Assembly (NCBI RefSeq): GCF_000204055.1
Contig: NW_006768790.1
Span: forward strand, 265,534 to 329,533
Direction of reading: 5' to 3'
Source of the DNA: Melampsora larici-populina 98AG31
Taxonomy: Eukaryota; Basidiomycota; Pucciniomycetes; Pucciniales; Melampsoraceae
Length of the DNA: 64,000 bases
Shown: in pieces, positions 1 through 13,564 of the stretch
Layout: every line of letters begins with the position of its first letter
Numbering within the stretch: position 1 is the first letter of the stretch
The notes under the pieces: generated by a model
Database searches by the model: none
What the model saw: only the letters and a program-made list of their open reading frames with translations
What the model was told of the DNA's origin: nothing
Translations under genes and position numbers: made by a program

Positions 1-1108
1 GCAAGGGTTATGTATTTTTCACGCCTATACAGAGTTTGCTGATTTCTCACTCAGGCCTTGAGGCCTGAATTTGCTTGATTCTTTCTCTCTCAGATTCAAC
101 TACTGATGCCCACACAAGAGGAAAGAAGCCTTGTGCTCTTCATTGCCCCTATAATGTGATCTAGCACATGCGGGTCTGGTTCAAATGTCACCCGTGATAA
201 GAGATTGTAACATCTCTTCAGAATGAAACTTGTGTTGAGATTTGCATTACGTATATGGTCACAGTTGATTGTGAAACATTTTGAAGTTGATGAAAAGTCA
301 TGGAGTGATATTTACATTGATTTTTCTCACAAATGAAATCTATTGTTATCACCAATCAATTGCAAATCAAACAGTGATGAAGAGTTGGTTGGACAATTTA
401 TGTACTTGCAGATTGAGTAAAAGTTTGGGATCAAATATGATCCTTTATGCGTGTGTGGTACAAGTACTCTCTGTTTCTTCTTTACGTACTTGCAGATTGA
501 GTAAAAGTTTGCGATCAAGTATGATCCTTCATGCGTGTATGGTACAAGTCCTCTCTGTTCCATCGCCTTATTGCCTCAAAACAAAGATTCAACAGATACA
601 CACCTTTGGGAGGGGAAAGCGTCATTTAGTTTTTCTGATATAAAGAGCGCTGATTCCTTGTGCAGGAACATATTCCCAAGGCTTGAAGTCGCTTGATTCC
701 TTCTCTTTTAACTTTCCATTAGTCATTAATACACTTACTTACTACTGCTATAAGATCCTGGTCATTTAGAGCTACATATATATTGGTTCCAGCTACTAGA
801 AACAAATATTGGTGGGTACTTTTGATTCAGCTCTTGCTTTTGATCATTCTACTCCATACCAGCAATCTTTCACTTGTTAGACTAAGACAGTCAGGAAATA
901 TTAAATCACTTTAGATCCTTATTATTCCCCCCACTAATCCTCTTTACACCTTGACAAACATTATCTATGTCTTACTTGTCCAAAAGGATGATTGTTTCCT
1001 ATCAATCCCCCTATATCTTCTTATCTCAATAATTCCCTTCTTCAATTCCTGACCTTTGATATTGGTCAGAGCCTTGGGCGCTGACATTCATATTGATATT
1101 TTTAACAG
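1..1108. other. Intergenic sequence, no gene recognised
   Basis: No convincing coding region or RNA gene is visible. The open frame at about 281-643 exists mainly because an 84-bp tandem duplication (a multiple of three) keeps it open. The sequence is AT-rich and of ordinary complexity. Confidence 0.5.
402..569. repeat. 84-bp tandem duplication, two copies
   Basis: Two adjacent units start at 402 and 486 with the same opening (GTACTTGCAGATTGAGTAAA) and differ at a handful of positions. The unit length is 84 bp, equal to 28 codons. No further copies were seen nearby. Confidence 0.85.
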
Positions 1109-1577
1109 CTTCCCCAAGATGAGATTTCGACAGATGTTTGTTACCATCAATGTGTTGATGGACCACACTACTTCTGGTTATGTTATCCCTCAAATCGATG
1201 GTGCTAGTCACATCAGAAACACTGAAATAGCTAGCCCAGATTTCAGATCCACTGGAGTAGTCTTATCACCCAGTAATGAACGTCTCCATCAGCAACAGAA
1301 AGAAGTGGACCAGCTTGAAGCACAGGCAATGAAGACCTTTGGATCCCCATCTGTTACCATGAAACATCGAAAAATGCAGAATTTGCCAACAGCACCACCA
1401 GGCACAGGTCATTATCCAGTTGAACCAATGAACCCATCAGAATTCATGACCCCTGAACCAACCCCACATGATTCGATCAACCCATTTGCAGTGGCAATTG
1501 GGATAGTTGGTGGTTTGGCTGCTGTTTGTGGGGGTATATTATGTTGCCTCCGGTTTGCTCCTGAGGGCAAAGGGTGA
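1109..1577 (+). CDS. Possible 3' exon of a single-pass membrane protein (hypothetical)
   Basis: The open frame ends at 1577. Its C-terminus has one clear hydrophobic segment of about 22 residues, rich in Gly, Ala, Val and Ile (from PFAVAIGIVGG), followed by Cys-Cys and a short basic tail. That suggests a type I or tail-region membrane anchor. Before it lies a Pro/Thr-rich stretch and a short Gln/Glu-rich helical stretch. The frame has no good upstream ATG. A CTGAC branch-like motif and a TTTTTAACAG acceptor end at about 1108, so this is probably a last exon whose 5' part I cannot place. It could equally be a gene relic. The family is not recognised. Confidence 0.3.
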
Positions 1578-3986
1578 GAGACCAGTTCATAAATTTCTTG
1601 TCACAGATATCATCACTAACATCTGTTTTGTGACTTAAAAGCCGTCCTGAGGTGAAGACACAGACAACAAAGTGAAAGTGCAAGCTGCATTTGAAACCTG
1701 CCATAGATAGTCATCTGAAGACACCCAAGGCAAATCAAAGACTTGATATCCCATCAGTGGAAAGGGATGAATGAAATTTCCAAACCTTTATATCTTCCTT
1801 CATATGACCATCTGTCAGCCTGAGTCTATAAAGTTGTAGCTGTTATCAAAGACTCTTGGTTGAAATGATGAAACTTACTTAAAATAAGTCAAGGCTTTTT
1901 TTGATAATTTGTATGGAGATAAATTTGAGCCAGAGTTCAATGCTTCCTGAGAATCAATAGTCTTCTACAAACGGGTAAGTTAATGCCCCTGTTCCAGGGC
2001 AAGTCTATACTCCACTTGAATTGAGATATAAGGAATAGTATTCAAAATCTGGTAAAAGATGTCCCAGTAATGTTTGAAAAAGATTGTTATGAATGAGTCT
2101 TATTACGGTAGACAACCTTTTGTAGAAAAAAGCTAGGCTATAGCGCAGGTTTTAAAACCACGATAATCAAGAAACTAGAATGTATCAAGTATAGGATAAG
2201 TTCTAAGTTTAAAGTGTTTGGCTGGGGTTTTAAAAGGCTGCTATATATGAGTGTTTAGATTTCTAAAAGTAAGTTGTATTGGTGTGTTATAGGATGGGGA
2301 TCTATTATTTGTGGTAAGGATCTCTCAATCTTATAGCTTTACAAATTATGCCACAGTAATGATTTGATTATATCATTTTTAATTATTTAACATATCCTGA
2401 CAACAGTTGCTTTAGAACTGGAACTGGTCAGGGCTTTGAATGCCCAGTCAGGGTCCTATTTGATCCCTGGCTTTGTATCTTTTCTAGTTTATATTTTCTT
2501 CAGTCAGAGTTATAAACAATTTTGACTGGTTTAATCATAGTACATATATGATTTCACTCTTGAAACTCAAGTGTGAGGTGTAAGGGTTGTATATAACATT
2601 TCCCAATCTTGTTTGCTCTCTAGACTGAAACCCTCTACAATTGAAAATTCCGGTCACTTACTCCTTCTTTACCAACCTCATCTTGTTTTGTGTGTCAAAA
2701 TTTTCACCATGATCCACTTTGGTGAATCATAATCATAACATCATCATAAATTATCATCATAAAACTAAAGGCCCAACCGTGTTTCTCGGCAAAACTGGAT
2801 TTAATCCCTTAACCCCTTAACTCTCAACACTATGCCCCTTTGGGGCTCCCTAGGCTACCACATCCCAATCCAGTTGCAACAAACAATACCATCCTCCTCT
2901 TTTGTTTCCCTGCTGATGTCAAGCCTGCCAGTCAGAATACTTTGATTGCGTGCAGGAAACCTACTATTTATGCATCCATAAGTCCTTTCCCTCATCCTCT
3001 CAATATTTCCGCCCAATGATACAAGCTTTCTACCACGTTGAAAGATAGCCAACTGGTTTTGACAATACACAGTGACATCTTGGATCTGCTCTCTGCCCCC
3101 AACAAGGAATTTGTAATCCAACATCATCATTGAAGGCTATATATCCATAACATACTCTTGCCCACTGAATCAGGATGTTATTGCCTGTCTGGAAAAGCTG
3201 GTGTTGGGGCACAGTCTTGAGCTGGTTCAGGATCAATGTACAAATGCCATTTAAACGGACACCAACCAAACCCCTTGCCACCTTAATAACCAATCTCTGC
3301 AACCGCATCCTGCACCCAATTTCTATAACTGTTAATCGCCACTTGCCAATCCAGGTTGTTCAATTGATCATTGAAGAGATCATTTCAAGAGACCCACCCA
3401 TAGGTCCTGACCTTGCCAACTCCACCAATGTTGCGTTCTTGCATCACACCTATGTCACCCGCTCTCTGTGCTTACGCCTCATAGGCAGATCATGGGAGAA
3501 GACCATCTTACATTTCATTTTTGGCACCCTTTGCCTTGAAAGTGGACCAATGACCGGGAACCTGATCCCAACGTGGACACATTCGTTTTTGACCCCTGGC
3601 TTTCCCCATCTCAAACAGTTATACCTTGATGGGGTATGGCATTCATTTCCGCTTATCCAACAAAGCAGCATCTGAAGCTCACTGTCTGACAACAATCCGT
3701 GCCCTTACTCTATCTTACCTGAAGACACTGCGTCCATAATCGCTTTATGCCACTTGACTTTAACACATCTAAAATTAACACTCCACAAAATTTAATCTTT
3801 ACCAGGTGGTAAAGAAAACTACTGACATAGAAAAATCCTGAGGCCACAGGAAGAGAGCTAAATATCTGAAAAAATATGCACCTTGTTCCTAAATGTTGGG
3901 GCATCATGATGAGTATTTTTTTGTATTTTACACACAGATATTGGTTAATTTACTAACAATAAAGGCTGAGAATCATCAAAATTCCA
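1578..3986. other. Intergenic; degenerate coding-like stretch at about 2855-3695
   Basis: No gene is supported. Between about 2855 and 3695 both strands hold overlapping medium-length frames. The minus-strand frames look like pieces of one old coding region split by stops and shifts. The family could not be recognised. The remainder is AT-rich and non-coding. Confidence 0.35.
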
Positions 3987-4386
3987 CCTGTAACAATACC
4001 TGAAATTTGGCCCATGATTTTGAAGACAAGATTTTGAACTCTTCAAACATCAATAACTTTTGCAGTTCTGGAAGAAAACACTTGATGTTAAGTTCATCAA
4101 AAAGGTGAGTCTTTTGTCTACATTTACCATTGAGACATCACATCTGTAGCCGGTCTGCAAAAGATCCTACAGATCTATTCATGCAGAACTGTTTGAACAT
4201 ATGTAGAGTGTTTACATGACTAGATAAAACCTTGCTACCTTTTTGAAGTGTAAAGTAGAATGGTTCAGCTTTTGAATGAACCAACAATCAATTTGTTTGG
4301 AGCAGAATTGCAAAAGTTATTGGAGTTTTTAGACCACAAAATATTGTCTTCATAATCATGACCCAAATTTCAGGTATTGTTACAGG
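3987..4386. mobile_element. 400-bp MITE-like element with long inverted repeats
   Basis: The left end (CCTGTAACAATACCTGAAAT) is matched in inverted orientation by the right end. The similarity continues imperfectly for about 90-100 bp into each arm. The middle has no coding capacity. No clean target-site duplication was found, so the superfamily is undetermined. Confidence 0.75.
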
Positions 4387-6069
4387 CAACACCCTTGGCG
4401 CTCCGCTTGCGCTAGCAATTTTTTTAGATCACGGCTTTTGACCATTGCTATGGCTATGGTCAAACCCAAAAAATTATAGCGCTTTTTATATGCGCTCTGT
4501 ATAGCAAAACTTTGCAGTGCTATAAGGCACCATAGTGCAACAGAGGGCCAGGAAACTCATAGCTCCCCGAGCGAGATTGAGCGCCATCCATTCACCCTTG
4601 TACTTATGTCAACCTCACATAATGAGGTTGGAACAAGAGTATGGGAGGATGTGTGGTAGTGTGATAAATGACAATCACCCTGGAAAACCTCCTCGCAGCT
4701 GCTTGTTCACCCTGCCAATCAACCACAACAGGGCCAAAGAAGGATGTGTGCCTGTCTCATTGGACATCCATTCTTGTATTTATAATTGAGTTCATAAAGA
4801 GTTGTCAGAGGTGGCCTTCCGTCCTCTTCTCATTATATTCTTGGCAACAATCTAGTGATCCAATATCAAAACCTTTGACCTCATTTGGCCTTTCTCATCA
4901 CCCAAGATCTATCTTCAGGTCTCATTTGAGAGACAACCATATTACAATCAAAATCATCAGTCAGTTGGGTCTTTACTTTCTGAGAATCAAGAGGACTACA
5001 ATCAGATGGAGATTATGAACATCATTGATGGTTGGATTTCCAATACTACTTATCATCACCAATCTGATCTCAAGACCTTCAATGAATCACAAACAATAGC
5101 TACTCAAGAGACTCTTCTCAATGACTTAATTACCCCTCTACTAGGACACAGCCCAATGTTCTATGTCTGATGTGAATGACTGGTCAGTGATGTCATTGCT
5201 ACAAGTGGAGAGTGACGCGACAATGCAAAGAAAAGAAGTCTTCTGATTAGGTTTTCAATTGGACATATTCCTAGAACCGATCTCACAAGGCTTTATCCAA
5301 ACTTTTATCAAGTGGGTTTGTAGATATCAATTCAGAGACGGTCACTTTGATAACTTTGAATGAAGTCAACAATTCACATCATGAGACAAAAGTTGATTTT
5401 GATTTTGGACAATTGGTCGAATGTTAGAAGACCTTCATGCCACGCCTGATTGAACTGATATTGGCTTCTACGCAGGCCTAATCACTAGTCAGTTGCTTCT
5501 TTATTGCACGATAAATTGCAATTGATTTGCTGATAACAAATCATTTGAATAATCTATATATTTAGGTTTATTTGCCCTTTGTCAACTTTGTACCAGTAAG
5601 TCAAAGAGCCTGATGACACAGATTACTTTCATCCAGATCCATTTGACCAATTTACTATCATCTGATGAGTGTTACTTCAATTTCTATAGACATTTGGTGG
5701 GGAAGACTTTCTGATTGGATTGGAAGAAAACCAATCCTATTGACTGGACTGACAGGTTTGTCAATTAGAATCATCAGCTTTGGATTGTGAACTACCTTTA
5801 TTGGATTATAATGGATCAATGTAACAATAGTTTTGAGATTACAAATTAAATCTCACTATTTCTCCCCTTACATTATACAAAAGTGTTATTCTCTTATACT
5901 TACAATTTTAATGATTCTTGGTTTCCTTTTTGTCTCACAAGTTCAATGTTTCATCAATTCTTTTTGATTTTGCTCCTACCATCTTATGAATCAATAAGTG
6001 AAGTGTGTTCTTGATTATTTGCCCTGTTGTGGCTGCTGCGCTACTTCCACAACACAATAGTGTTGCTGG
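4387..6069. other. Intergenic sequence, nothing recognised
   Basis: Two overlapping plus-strand frames at 4535-5018 are short and lack family character or splice support. No RNA gene or repeat structure stands out. Confidence 0.4.
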
Positions 6070-9000
6070 CACAACCAAGGACACTGTTGCGCCTGCGGCG
6101 CTGCTGTTGTGTGCCTAAAAAGAGTTGCGCTCCCGGGTAGTCAGGTTTTATGTTGCGGTTTGAAACGCAGCGCTGCAGGGTTTGTGTTTTTTTGTGGCGT
6201 GTTGGGGCGCGACACAACGCCCGTTCGCAACGAAACGCAACGAAAAAAGTCAGAAATTGCGCTGCGCAATGAAAAAAACATTGCAATATGTCATTGCGTT
6301 TCGCTGCTTGCGCAATATCCGGTATCCAACTGGCATTTCGTTGCGCCAAGTCTCAACAAAATCTCAGTGAAAAAAAATACTCACAATGCAATATAATTGC
6401 AAAAATTGTGTTCAAGAAGTGCGCACAAGCGCTTTTGATTTCATTCCCATGTATACTAACAGAACCCATACACATACAAAGGTGAATTCCAATGTTGAGT
6501 GTTTTCTTCTATCAACTATAAGGTTTTATTCCCTTTCTTTTGTCTTCCCATAATCTTTTCCGCGATTTTCATAGCTTCTCCGTAGTCTCCTGGCGGCACA
6601 AAGCGCTTCTTGAGCCATTCACATAAGCCAACGGCGCGCTCGATTGTTCGAGAAGCCAAACCACCTCTATCGGCAGTGATTACATCTGCCGCCGCACTGA
6701 AAGTGCGCTCACAGGCACATGACGTACCTACGCAACAAAGATAGTCACGTGCCAGTAAAGCAAGCGTAGGGAAGTGTCGCTCGTGACACTGGTATGCACA
6801 GAACTCAAGTCAGTCTGCTGAGATATGCAACGCATGATTGTGAAAAACATCACTTACAGCCCACCATTCCAATATATCCTGGTTATCATCACACATATAC
6901 TTGCGAAAGGTAAGCGTGAAGTTCTGCATCACCCGGTATTTCTGCCGCATTTTGAGACGCAAAGATGTTGCGCTCAAAGAAGATGTTTGAGGGTTCGGAT
7001 TCCTCAGCTACCTTGGAAGTCGAGGAGTCAGGAGGTGGTTGATCCATGAGTAACTCTTCATAAACCATCTTCAATACGTCATGTGCTGACTCGCTGTGAT
7101 TGGGAAACATGTGCTCAAAAAACTTCCCTCGAAACTTGGGATTCAACATAGTGGCGATGATGATTGCATAGCAGTGAAGCGCTTCTTCTTGATAGTCTTC
7201 AAGTCGGGATATCATAATTTGAATCATATCGGCTAGGCGAAGGTACGTAGTGTTCGATTTGATCTGCTTAAGAGCGCCGATGATGGTAGCGTATTGGAAC
7301 AACACTGATGCCGCGTTCGGTGCGTCACCTTCCATGCATTTGGTGGAAGAGTAGAATATCTACATATCATATCAGAAAAGAACCAATAAATACCAATCAG
7401 TGCCCATTTCAAGAGAAAAATGGAGGTTTACTTACATGGAGCACGCTGATCAGTGACTCAATTGCCTTCCACTCCTCCGGAGTAAAGAGTGTACCATCAA
7501 AAAGGTCGGAGTCATCCTCGTTTAACATGCGATTAACAATCTGAAAGACCAAAAAAAGATACGAATTAGTCATTTGAGATGATCTTGATCATTTTTCCAA
7601 ATACATACCTTCTTAGCCTTCACAAAGCGTTCTAACATGTCAAGGAAGATATTCCAACGCTGACCATGGGCTGCAATCAAGCCTGGCCCTGTGTGGCTTT
7701 CTTCTTTGGCAATTGCATGGAAAAGCTGCATCAAAGGTCCGTTTCTGGATATTATTTTGTTCACCTTTGCGCACTGTGAGAGGTGTGTTTTGATTAGTAT
7801 GTGTCAAAAGGACTTGGAGTTTAAAACGAGACAAGTGAACATTTGACTGGCCTTGTGGATGGCTTTAGAGAAGGAATCACCTTCTCGGATTTCGGTTTCG
7901 CTTATTGAGGCTCTTTCATCATCATCATCATCATCATCGGCTTCAGAGTCTGGGTTGTTGTCGCATGGATCAGGGTTGTCTTCTGATGGCGCTTCTTCAA
8001 GGTCTTCATCTGATTCATCAAGTGTATCTTCAACATCATTCAAAACAATCGAGGGTGGAGTCGGTGGTTGAATCCTTTTGGGAAGATTGGGTAACAGTAG
8101 ATTCAGTTTCCGTCCTTTCGGTACAGTCGGCTTGCACGTTCCTGCGCGAACTTTGAGACTGGCAAGCCCTGCCTTGACAGTCAATGCTAGCTTGTGAGCA
8201 TAGCATTGAATCTGATGGCGGCTTGAATCCCAGTTGGTTGGGTCATCTGCCGATTTAAACATGTCTTCCAGCTCTTTAGCAGTCAAGTTATTAGTACCAC
8301 CCGAGTCGGTGGTTTGTGCAACCATGTGGTTATCCAAAGATGAAAAAGTAAACAAAAGATTAGAATATGTAGTATGTGTCATAATGATTTAAAAAGACTT
8401 ATCTTTTTATGAAGGCCGTGACGGATAAGAAAGTTTCCAACTGGGCGAGCCAGGAGGGCTCCGTAATGGTTCCAAACTACTAACTTGAGTGTCAAATGAT
8501 GGACGTGGTGTTTCCATTTCTCGTTGATGTAAGAAACAGATACACCAATGAAAGCACACCGACCGCGCTTTGTCGTCCATACATCATGGATAAGACAGAA
8601 TTTCCCCGGCAAACTCTAAGTACAGATCCAATATCAGGTGATTGATGGGAGGAATGTCTGTACGTCTTGGTTGAGAGATTCATAGCTTACCTGTAGTTTA
8701 GCAATTACATCATTATGCATGCCTTCGTATAACTTCATGGCCTCCTTAGCTGCCCAACCGGGATTGTACAAGACCGCAGAAGGATTGGCGAACTGAAATC
8801 CGGCAATGAGTAGCGGATCGGCCATCCGATTCCAAGGTAAAGCATGTCGGACTAGCCATAATACAAGCATACAGTTGAGTAACCAAACTGTGAACTTAGG
8901 TATCTCCAAAAACATATCGAGAAGGGATGTCTTGGGTCCTTTGGCTGCTTTGGCTGCTTTATTCGATGCTTCAAGTGCTTCTTGATAGGTCGGAGGAAGT

Positions 9001-10350
9001 TTAATACCAGAAGAGATAGCTTTCTCTCGGGAACAGCAGGGTTTACGGCCGTTTCCACAATCCCTGTGACCTTTTAGGTTAAAATGGTTGGTTGATCCAT
9101 CTCAATACTTTTTACCACACCACAAACAGGGGTACAGCTTCTTTTCTGTATTTTCAGGCTGAGAGATGGGAGATGATTGATGTGGGCATGAGACACAGAG
9201 TCAGTGAACAGCAAGTGCATTTGAATTCAGATCAACTTACATGAGCGGTATCCCATTCAGGATCACCGTAGTAAATGAAAAGCGCGTCAGTGCTTTCAGC
9301 AGTTTGCTTTGATTGGCCAGGTTTTTTCGGATTTGGGTTTGGAATCATCTCGATGTCAGAGTCATTCTCAACCAAACCAACAAGCGCCTTTGGAACTTTG
9401 GTACGCTGAAAAAGAACATTGGTTAGCTTGAATAACGGAACTGTAAGCAAAAGAGTACACACTTTTTTTTCCCTTTTGCCCGACTCTTTCCCCTTTTACC
9501 TTTTTTCTTTTTTCTTTTTCCTCCGGATCGAGATGCTGTTGACTCGGCTGATGTTGACTCTTTGTCTGATTGAGATGAAGATTCATCACTACTGTCACTC
9601 TTTTCGACGAGGTTTCAAGAGGATGAAGACTGGCGAAGAGGAGAGGGTACTGCAAGACGAGAGTCGCGTGGCTGGGCAACGAAGCCTGGATCCGTTTGAG
9701 TTCCTTGTGGGCTACGCAGACGGAGGCTGCGGCTGCCAGAAGGCGAAGGAGGGGGGAGCAACAATGTTGAACTTGGAGACTTTGAACCTTCCACAGACTT
9801 GGACTTGGAAGCTTCCAAGCGAGCTTTGTTTGCAGCCTTGAGGTTGGCTGCAGTGGCCGCACCCGGTGTATAACGAGGCATTACGAGGAAGGTAGGTAAT
9901 GTTTGTTTTTTAACTTCTAGAGTCAAAGACTTGACTCATATACTCACAAAAAAATAAAATTTTCACCCCCTTGCCAACACACGGGCTTCCTTCCTCTTTG
10001 AGCCTGCGTAGCAATGTCTGAGGGGGTGTATCTCAAGGTGTATTCAGTAGGCTTGTTCTGGATGGTCTTTCCAAAACAAGCCTACTACGCCCGCAACATT
10101 TCATACCTTACCCTTAGGGTAAATTTGCGCAATGAAACCGCAATCAGCCTATAAAATACACATTTCATTGCGATAGAACGCAATTACCTCAGTGCAAGAA
10201 TGCATTGCGTTGCAGTTGACCGCAACGTAAATGTGGCCATTTCTTTCGCACAGCGAAACGCACTAAAATCCGCGAAAAAATTTGCTGCTGGATGGGTGTT
10301 GCGCGACACAAAAAAAAACCCGTGGTGCGCGCCTGTGCGTTGCTGGCGCA
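6070..10350 (-). mobile_element. hAT-superfamily DNA transposon, copy 1 (decayed)
   Basis: A minus-strand hAT transposase gene is flanked on both sides by a few hundred bases dense in short GCGCAA, GCAACG and TTGCG motifs, typical of hAT subterminal repeats. Left sequence near 6170-6215 and right sequence near 10283-10325 form an imperfect inverted match that includes a T- or A-run beside a GTGTCGCGCAACACC-like block. Exact ends and an 8-bp duplication could not be fixed, so the boundaries are approximate. The right end abuts the truncated hAT copy 3. Confidence 0.6.
6516..9882 (-). pseudogene. hAT transposase, copy 1, multi-exon, broken by stops
   Basis: The frame starts at an ATG at 9882 and ends with TAG at 6516-6518, with several short introns. 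In order it shows: a basic Ser-rich N-terminus; a BED-like zinc finger near 9120-9040 (CLWC...HRD); the helical hAT segment (LPW...AAKEA); a catalytic HDVWTT region near 8580; TTDSGGTNN near 8310; CYAHKLAL; an acidic linker; an RWN motif near 7660; and the C-terminal dimerisation domain with ERTFSAAADVI near 6700. In-frame TGA codons lie at 9615-9617 and 9102-9104, each where Arg fits. The acceptor expected before the TTDSGG exon reads AA instead of AG. The protein would cut and paste hAT elements through an RNase H-like fold. This copy is unlikely to be active. Confidence 0.85.
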
Positions 10351-10359
10351 GGGTTGCTT

Positions 10360-13033
10360 GCTCAGACCACCAATAGCAGAGGTAATAACCACCCTATGGC
10401 TGCCAAAGTTCAATTGGTGTTTGCTTGTGCAGAAGAACCAGCGACTTGGGATGGACCATCACATCATGTGTGATGCTATGCCCACAAGCTGAACCTGGTA
10501 GTTGGGCATGGCCTCAAGGCACTTGGTCGGAAGGTAAATTATTCAAAGCCAGCTCTGGAAGTTAATGACGGGGAGGACAAGCCTGATATTGACAATCCTG
10601 ATCCCAAAGAAGATGATGATGACTTACCCACTGTGCCTGACAGTGTTGACAAAGATGGTCATGAGAACAAACCTGTGGTAGCTTCTGATGAAGAGGATAA
10701 TGTGTCAGTTGCCCTGAAGAAGCTATGTACTTGTTTTACCTTTATTTTCTCTTGTGTACATGTACTGATTGTCTTGTTTTACTATAGGTTGACACTGTAA
10801 TTGGCCAGAGCTCTAGCAGTGCAGCCTGTTGTAGTGATTTCAAGACTTGCTCAACTCATATGGAGTACAAGGGGTGTATGCTCAAACAACCATGCAAAAC
10901 CAGGTGGAATAGTCACTATGAGAGCCAGAAGCTCACTTGTGAAGCACAAGAGGTATGTATTCTTGTCAATCATTATCTTCCCCTCTTTCAAAATCTCTCA
11001 ATTTGTCCTTGCACATTGACCATTGTCTTCTCTCCTTTTCACTCTCACTTGTTTTTGTCACAGGTGATCAACTTGATGATTGCTGCAGATCAAAAGGCGT
11101 GCTTTTTTAAGGGTGTTACCATTTCACCTGCCAAATGGCATGCAGTTGAAATGGTTGAAAGGGTACTGGAAGTAAGTACTTGTTCATAATTTTGCTGTAT
11201 CTTGATGACATACCTGATGGCCATTTCAATTTGGTAGACCTTTGTGGATGCAACAGCTCATGTCAAAGGTGATGGTCCTACCGGTTGTATTGTCCTAGTG
11301 GAGTATAAGCAAGTGATAACTGAGATTCAAGTCCACCAAGTCAATTCTCTGGAGTTTCCCAGCCTGGACACTGTGATAAATGAAATGATTGATTGGCTTG
11401 TGAGGTACCAGGACAAAGTACTCAACTGCCATTGCATCACTCTTGCTGTCAACGGTATGAGGATTATTGCGGAGCAATAATCCCAAATACATTGCCAAAA
11501 ATCCAAAAACTACATTAAAAAGAAAACTATAAAAAATACATTTTATAAAAATACACCTCTACACTCAGTTTCAAGAGTGCCATTTGAAAAAATACCAAAT
11601 CAGTCGATATTAATATTTTATCCCTATAACGATAGAAACCAAGACCATAACCAGGGATAACTAGACCCTGAAGAAAGAAACCCTGACCAGGCCAAAGCGT
11701 ATCAACAAGGTACGATACGATGGCTAGTCAGGGTACAACTAAGATTAATGTATTACTGATAGTTACTAGAACAGAGGAAATTGAAACCTATAAAGATAAA
11801 CGAACTTACGCGTAACAGAGAAGAATCATCTCTTTTTATCACGATATACAAATATAAATTTTTCCTTTAAACTTTTACCCTATCAGGAAAGTTTAAAACA
11901 AAAGCATTTTTTCTCATCTACTTAGTCCTGATCGAAACCAGAATAGTTTACTTATTTAGAACATCTTATTAAATTAGACTTCTTATAAAAACTATTTCTC
12001 TATTTTCGACCTAAGACACTTTGGATACGATTACCGTTTTTTCCTTTACGAGTTACGTTATAGATCATTTGGGTAGTTCCAATTGACTAACGTTCTCAAA
12101 TCCTCAACCTACACCCCCTTTTTCAATAAAAGATACTATCAAACCTCTGCTGAAGCAAGCCTAAGATATACCTGCCTTTCCCAAAAAGTAGTCAATCTTA
12201 GAAGATTTGTTCTGTGAGTGCACAGAACATCTAACTGGCAGCAGTAACCATTCTGCACCTTAGACAGACTACAGTAGTACTAACAAACTCTGCTTTATTT
12301 TCCAGCTCTGCTCACCAAGAATCTAAAGCTAACTTTAAAGACTTATAGAAGAACCTCATCTATATTTCGTGGATTTAACTTTTGTGAGCATCAAGAATTC
12401 AACTTTGTCTTCCAAGTTATCAACTATTTGGAGAAGGCTGACACTTGCCACTATCCTTAATCCCTGCTTTTGAGTCAAATTCTTTACAGTAAATTATCCT
12501 GAGCACAAAGCATCAGCAACTGTAGCAATTGACTATGCATATAACAGTCTTGTGGAGGAAACTGACATACATGAGGGAACCCCAACACCTGATTGATCCT
12601 AATATCATGCCAAGGCCAATGAATTTGACATGGTCCAATCATATGATGTCAGCCTCAAGACAACTTTTACCTCAGAGTTAGAAAATTATTTACAAGGTCT
12701 TTCCCAATTAAAAGAGATCAGTCTCCACTTGATTGGTGGATGATATGTACTTTCTCCTTCTTGGTCTACATTTCAAGTTGCTGACCTTTCACTATGTTTA
12801 TTGACAGGAACACAAAGCCAAATCACCAATCCTGTCAAGACTGGCACACAATTACTTATTGGTATCTGCCACGTGTTGTGTTTTCAGAAGCTTCTGATGT
12901 TTGTTCGCCCTTGCAAGGCTCAATGATTCCCAAGACTATGGAACGTCTGGTGGGATCTCAAGCCTGGTTGAAGGAAGGCATTGTACCTGATGGTCCTTTT
13001 TAAGCAGCTGCAAACACCATTGAAGCTTATATG
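10360..13033 (+). pseudogene. hAT transposase, copy 3, 5'-truncated and interrupted
   Basis: The frame opens after a likely acceptor (GCTTGCTCAG, ending at 10368) with QTTNSRGNN. This is the conserved hAT block TTDSGGNN with the catalytic Asp changed to Asn. Then come WDGPSHHV, a TGA, CYAHKLNLVVGHGLKALG, an acidic linker, CKTRWNSHYES near 10890, and GDGPTGC near 11270. After an AT-rich interruption it resumes with LATILNPCF, a TGA, VKFF and YPEHKASATVA near 12450-12530. It ends in a dimerisation-domain remnant (SMIPKTMERLVGSQ...LKEG) near 12900-13000. Stops at 10471-10473 and 12471-12473 replace expected Arg codons. The N-terminal half is missing at the junction with hAT copy 1. Confidence 0.8.
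11453..12438. mobile_element. About 1-kb AT-rich insertion inside hAT copy 3
   Basis: Transposase homology stops at CITLAVN (about 11453) and resumes at LTLATILNP (about 12438). Other hAT copies in this window have no such gap at this point. The interposed sequence begins near TGAGGATTATTGCGGAGCAA, has no coding capacity and is AT-rich. It may be a solo LTR or another non-coding relic. No clean target duplication was found. Confidence 0.5.
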
Positions 13034-13564
13034 TAAAGTTCCAAGAAGAAACACAAATGATATCTTCCATTTAACACTTCCAGATTTTATTTTTTCTTTC
13101 CCTTTATACAAATGGACAATGATAATAATCCCTTTTAATCTCTAGACTTGTTTTTTCCTTTCTCTCTTTATACATGCAGTCACTTGTTTTCTTTTCCCTC
13201 TTTACAATGTCTTCATTCAACTTTCTATACACAGGCAATGATAGTAGGTTTTGCCGCTTTGGAGCGCTCTTTGTGAAATATTGTGTGCTATCTGCACATA
13301 TGAGGCTTTTTTAACCAAGATTGTGATTGTTTGCGTAGGGCCAGCGCAGTCTGTGCTTTGCAACCCAGAGGAGGTCAAATCTCATTGTGTTGTGTAGCGG
13401 TTGTGGTATTGCCCACATGGACCCTTTCACAGACCAGCTACACATTTGAAGTATTGATGAAGCCTCTAGATGAGACAGACATATTTTAAATGCACCTATA
13501 ATTGATGCATTTTGTTGTAGATGGCACAAGTTGTGTTTTTTCTTAGGATGTCAAATGCTCTATT
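13034..13564. other. Non-coding, probably the 3' end of hAT copy 3
   Basis: No gene is visible. The T-rich start and later GCGCAG- and TTGTG-like blocks fit decayed hAT terminal sequence, but the end of the element could not be placed. Confidence 0.35.

Noticed and set aside
281..643. 120-codon plus-strand frame
   Set aside because: Kept open by an 84-bp tandem duplication; no family features.
7853..8156. Ser- and His-rich plus-strand frames
   Set aside because: Shadows of the acidic Asp/Glu linker of the hAT copy 1 transposase on the other strand.
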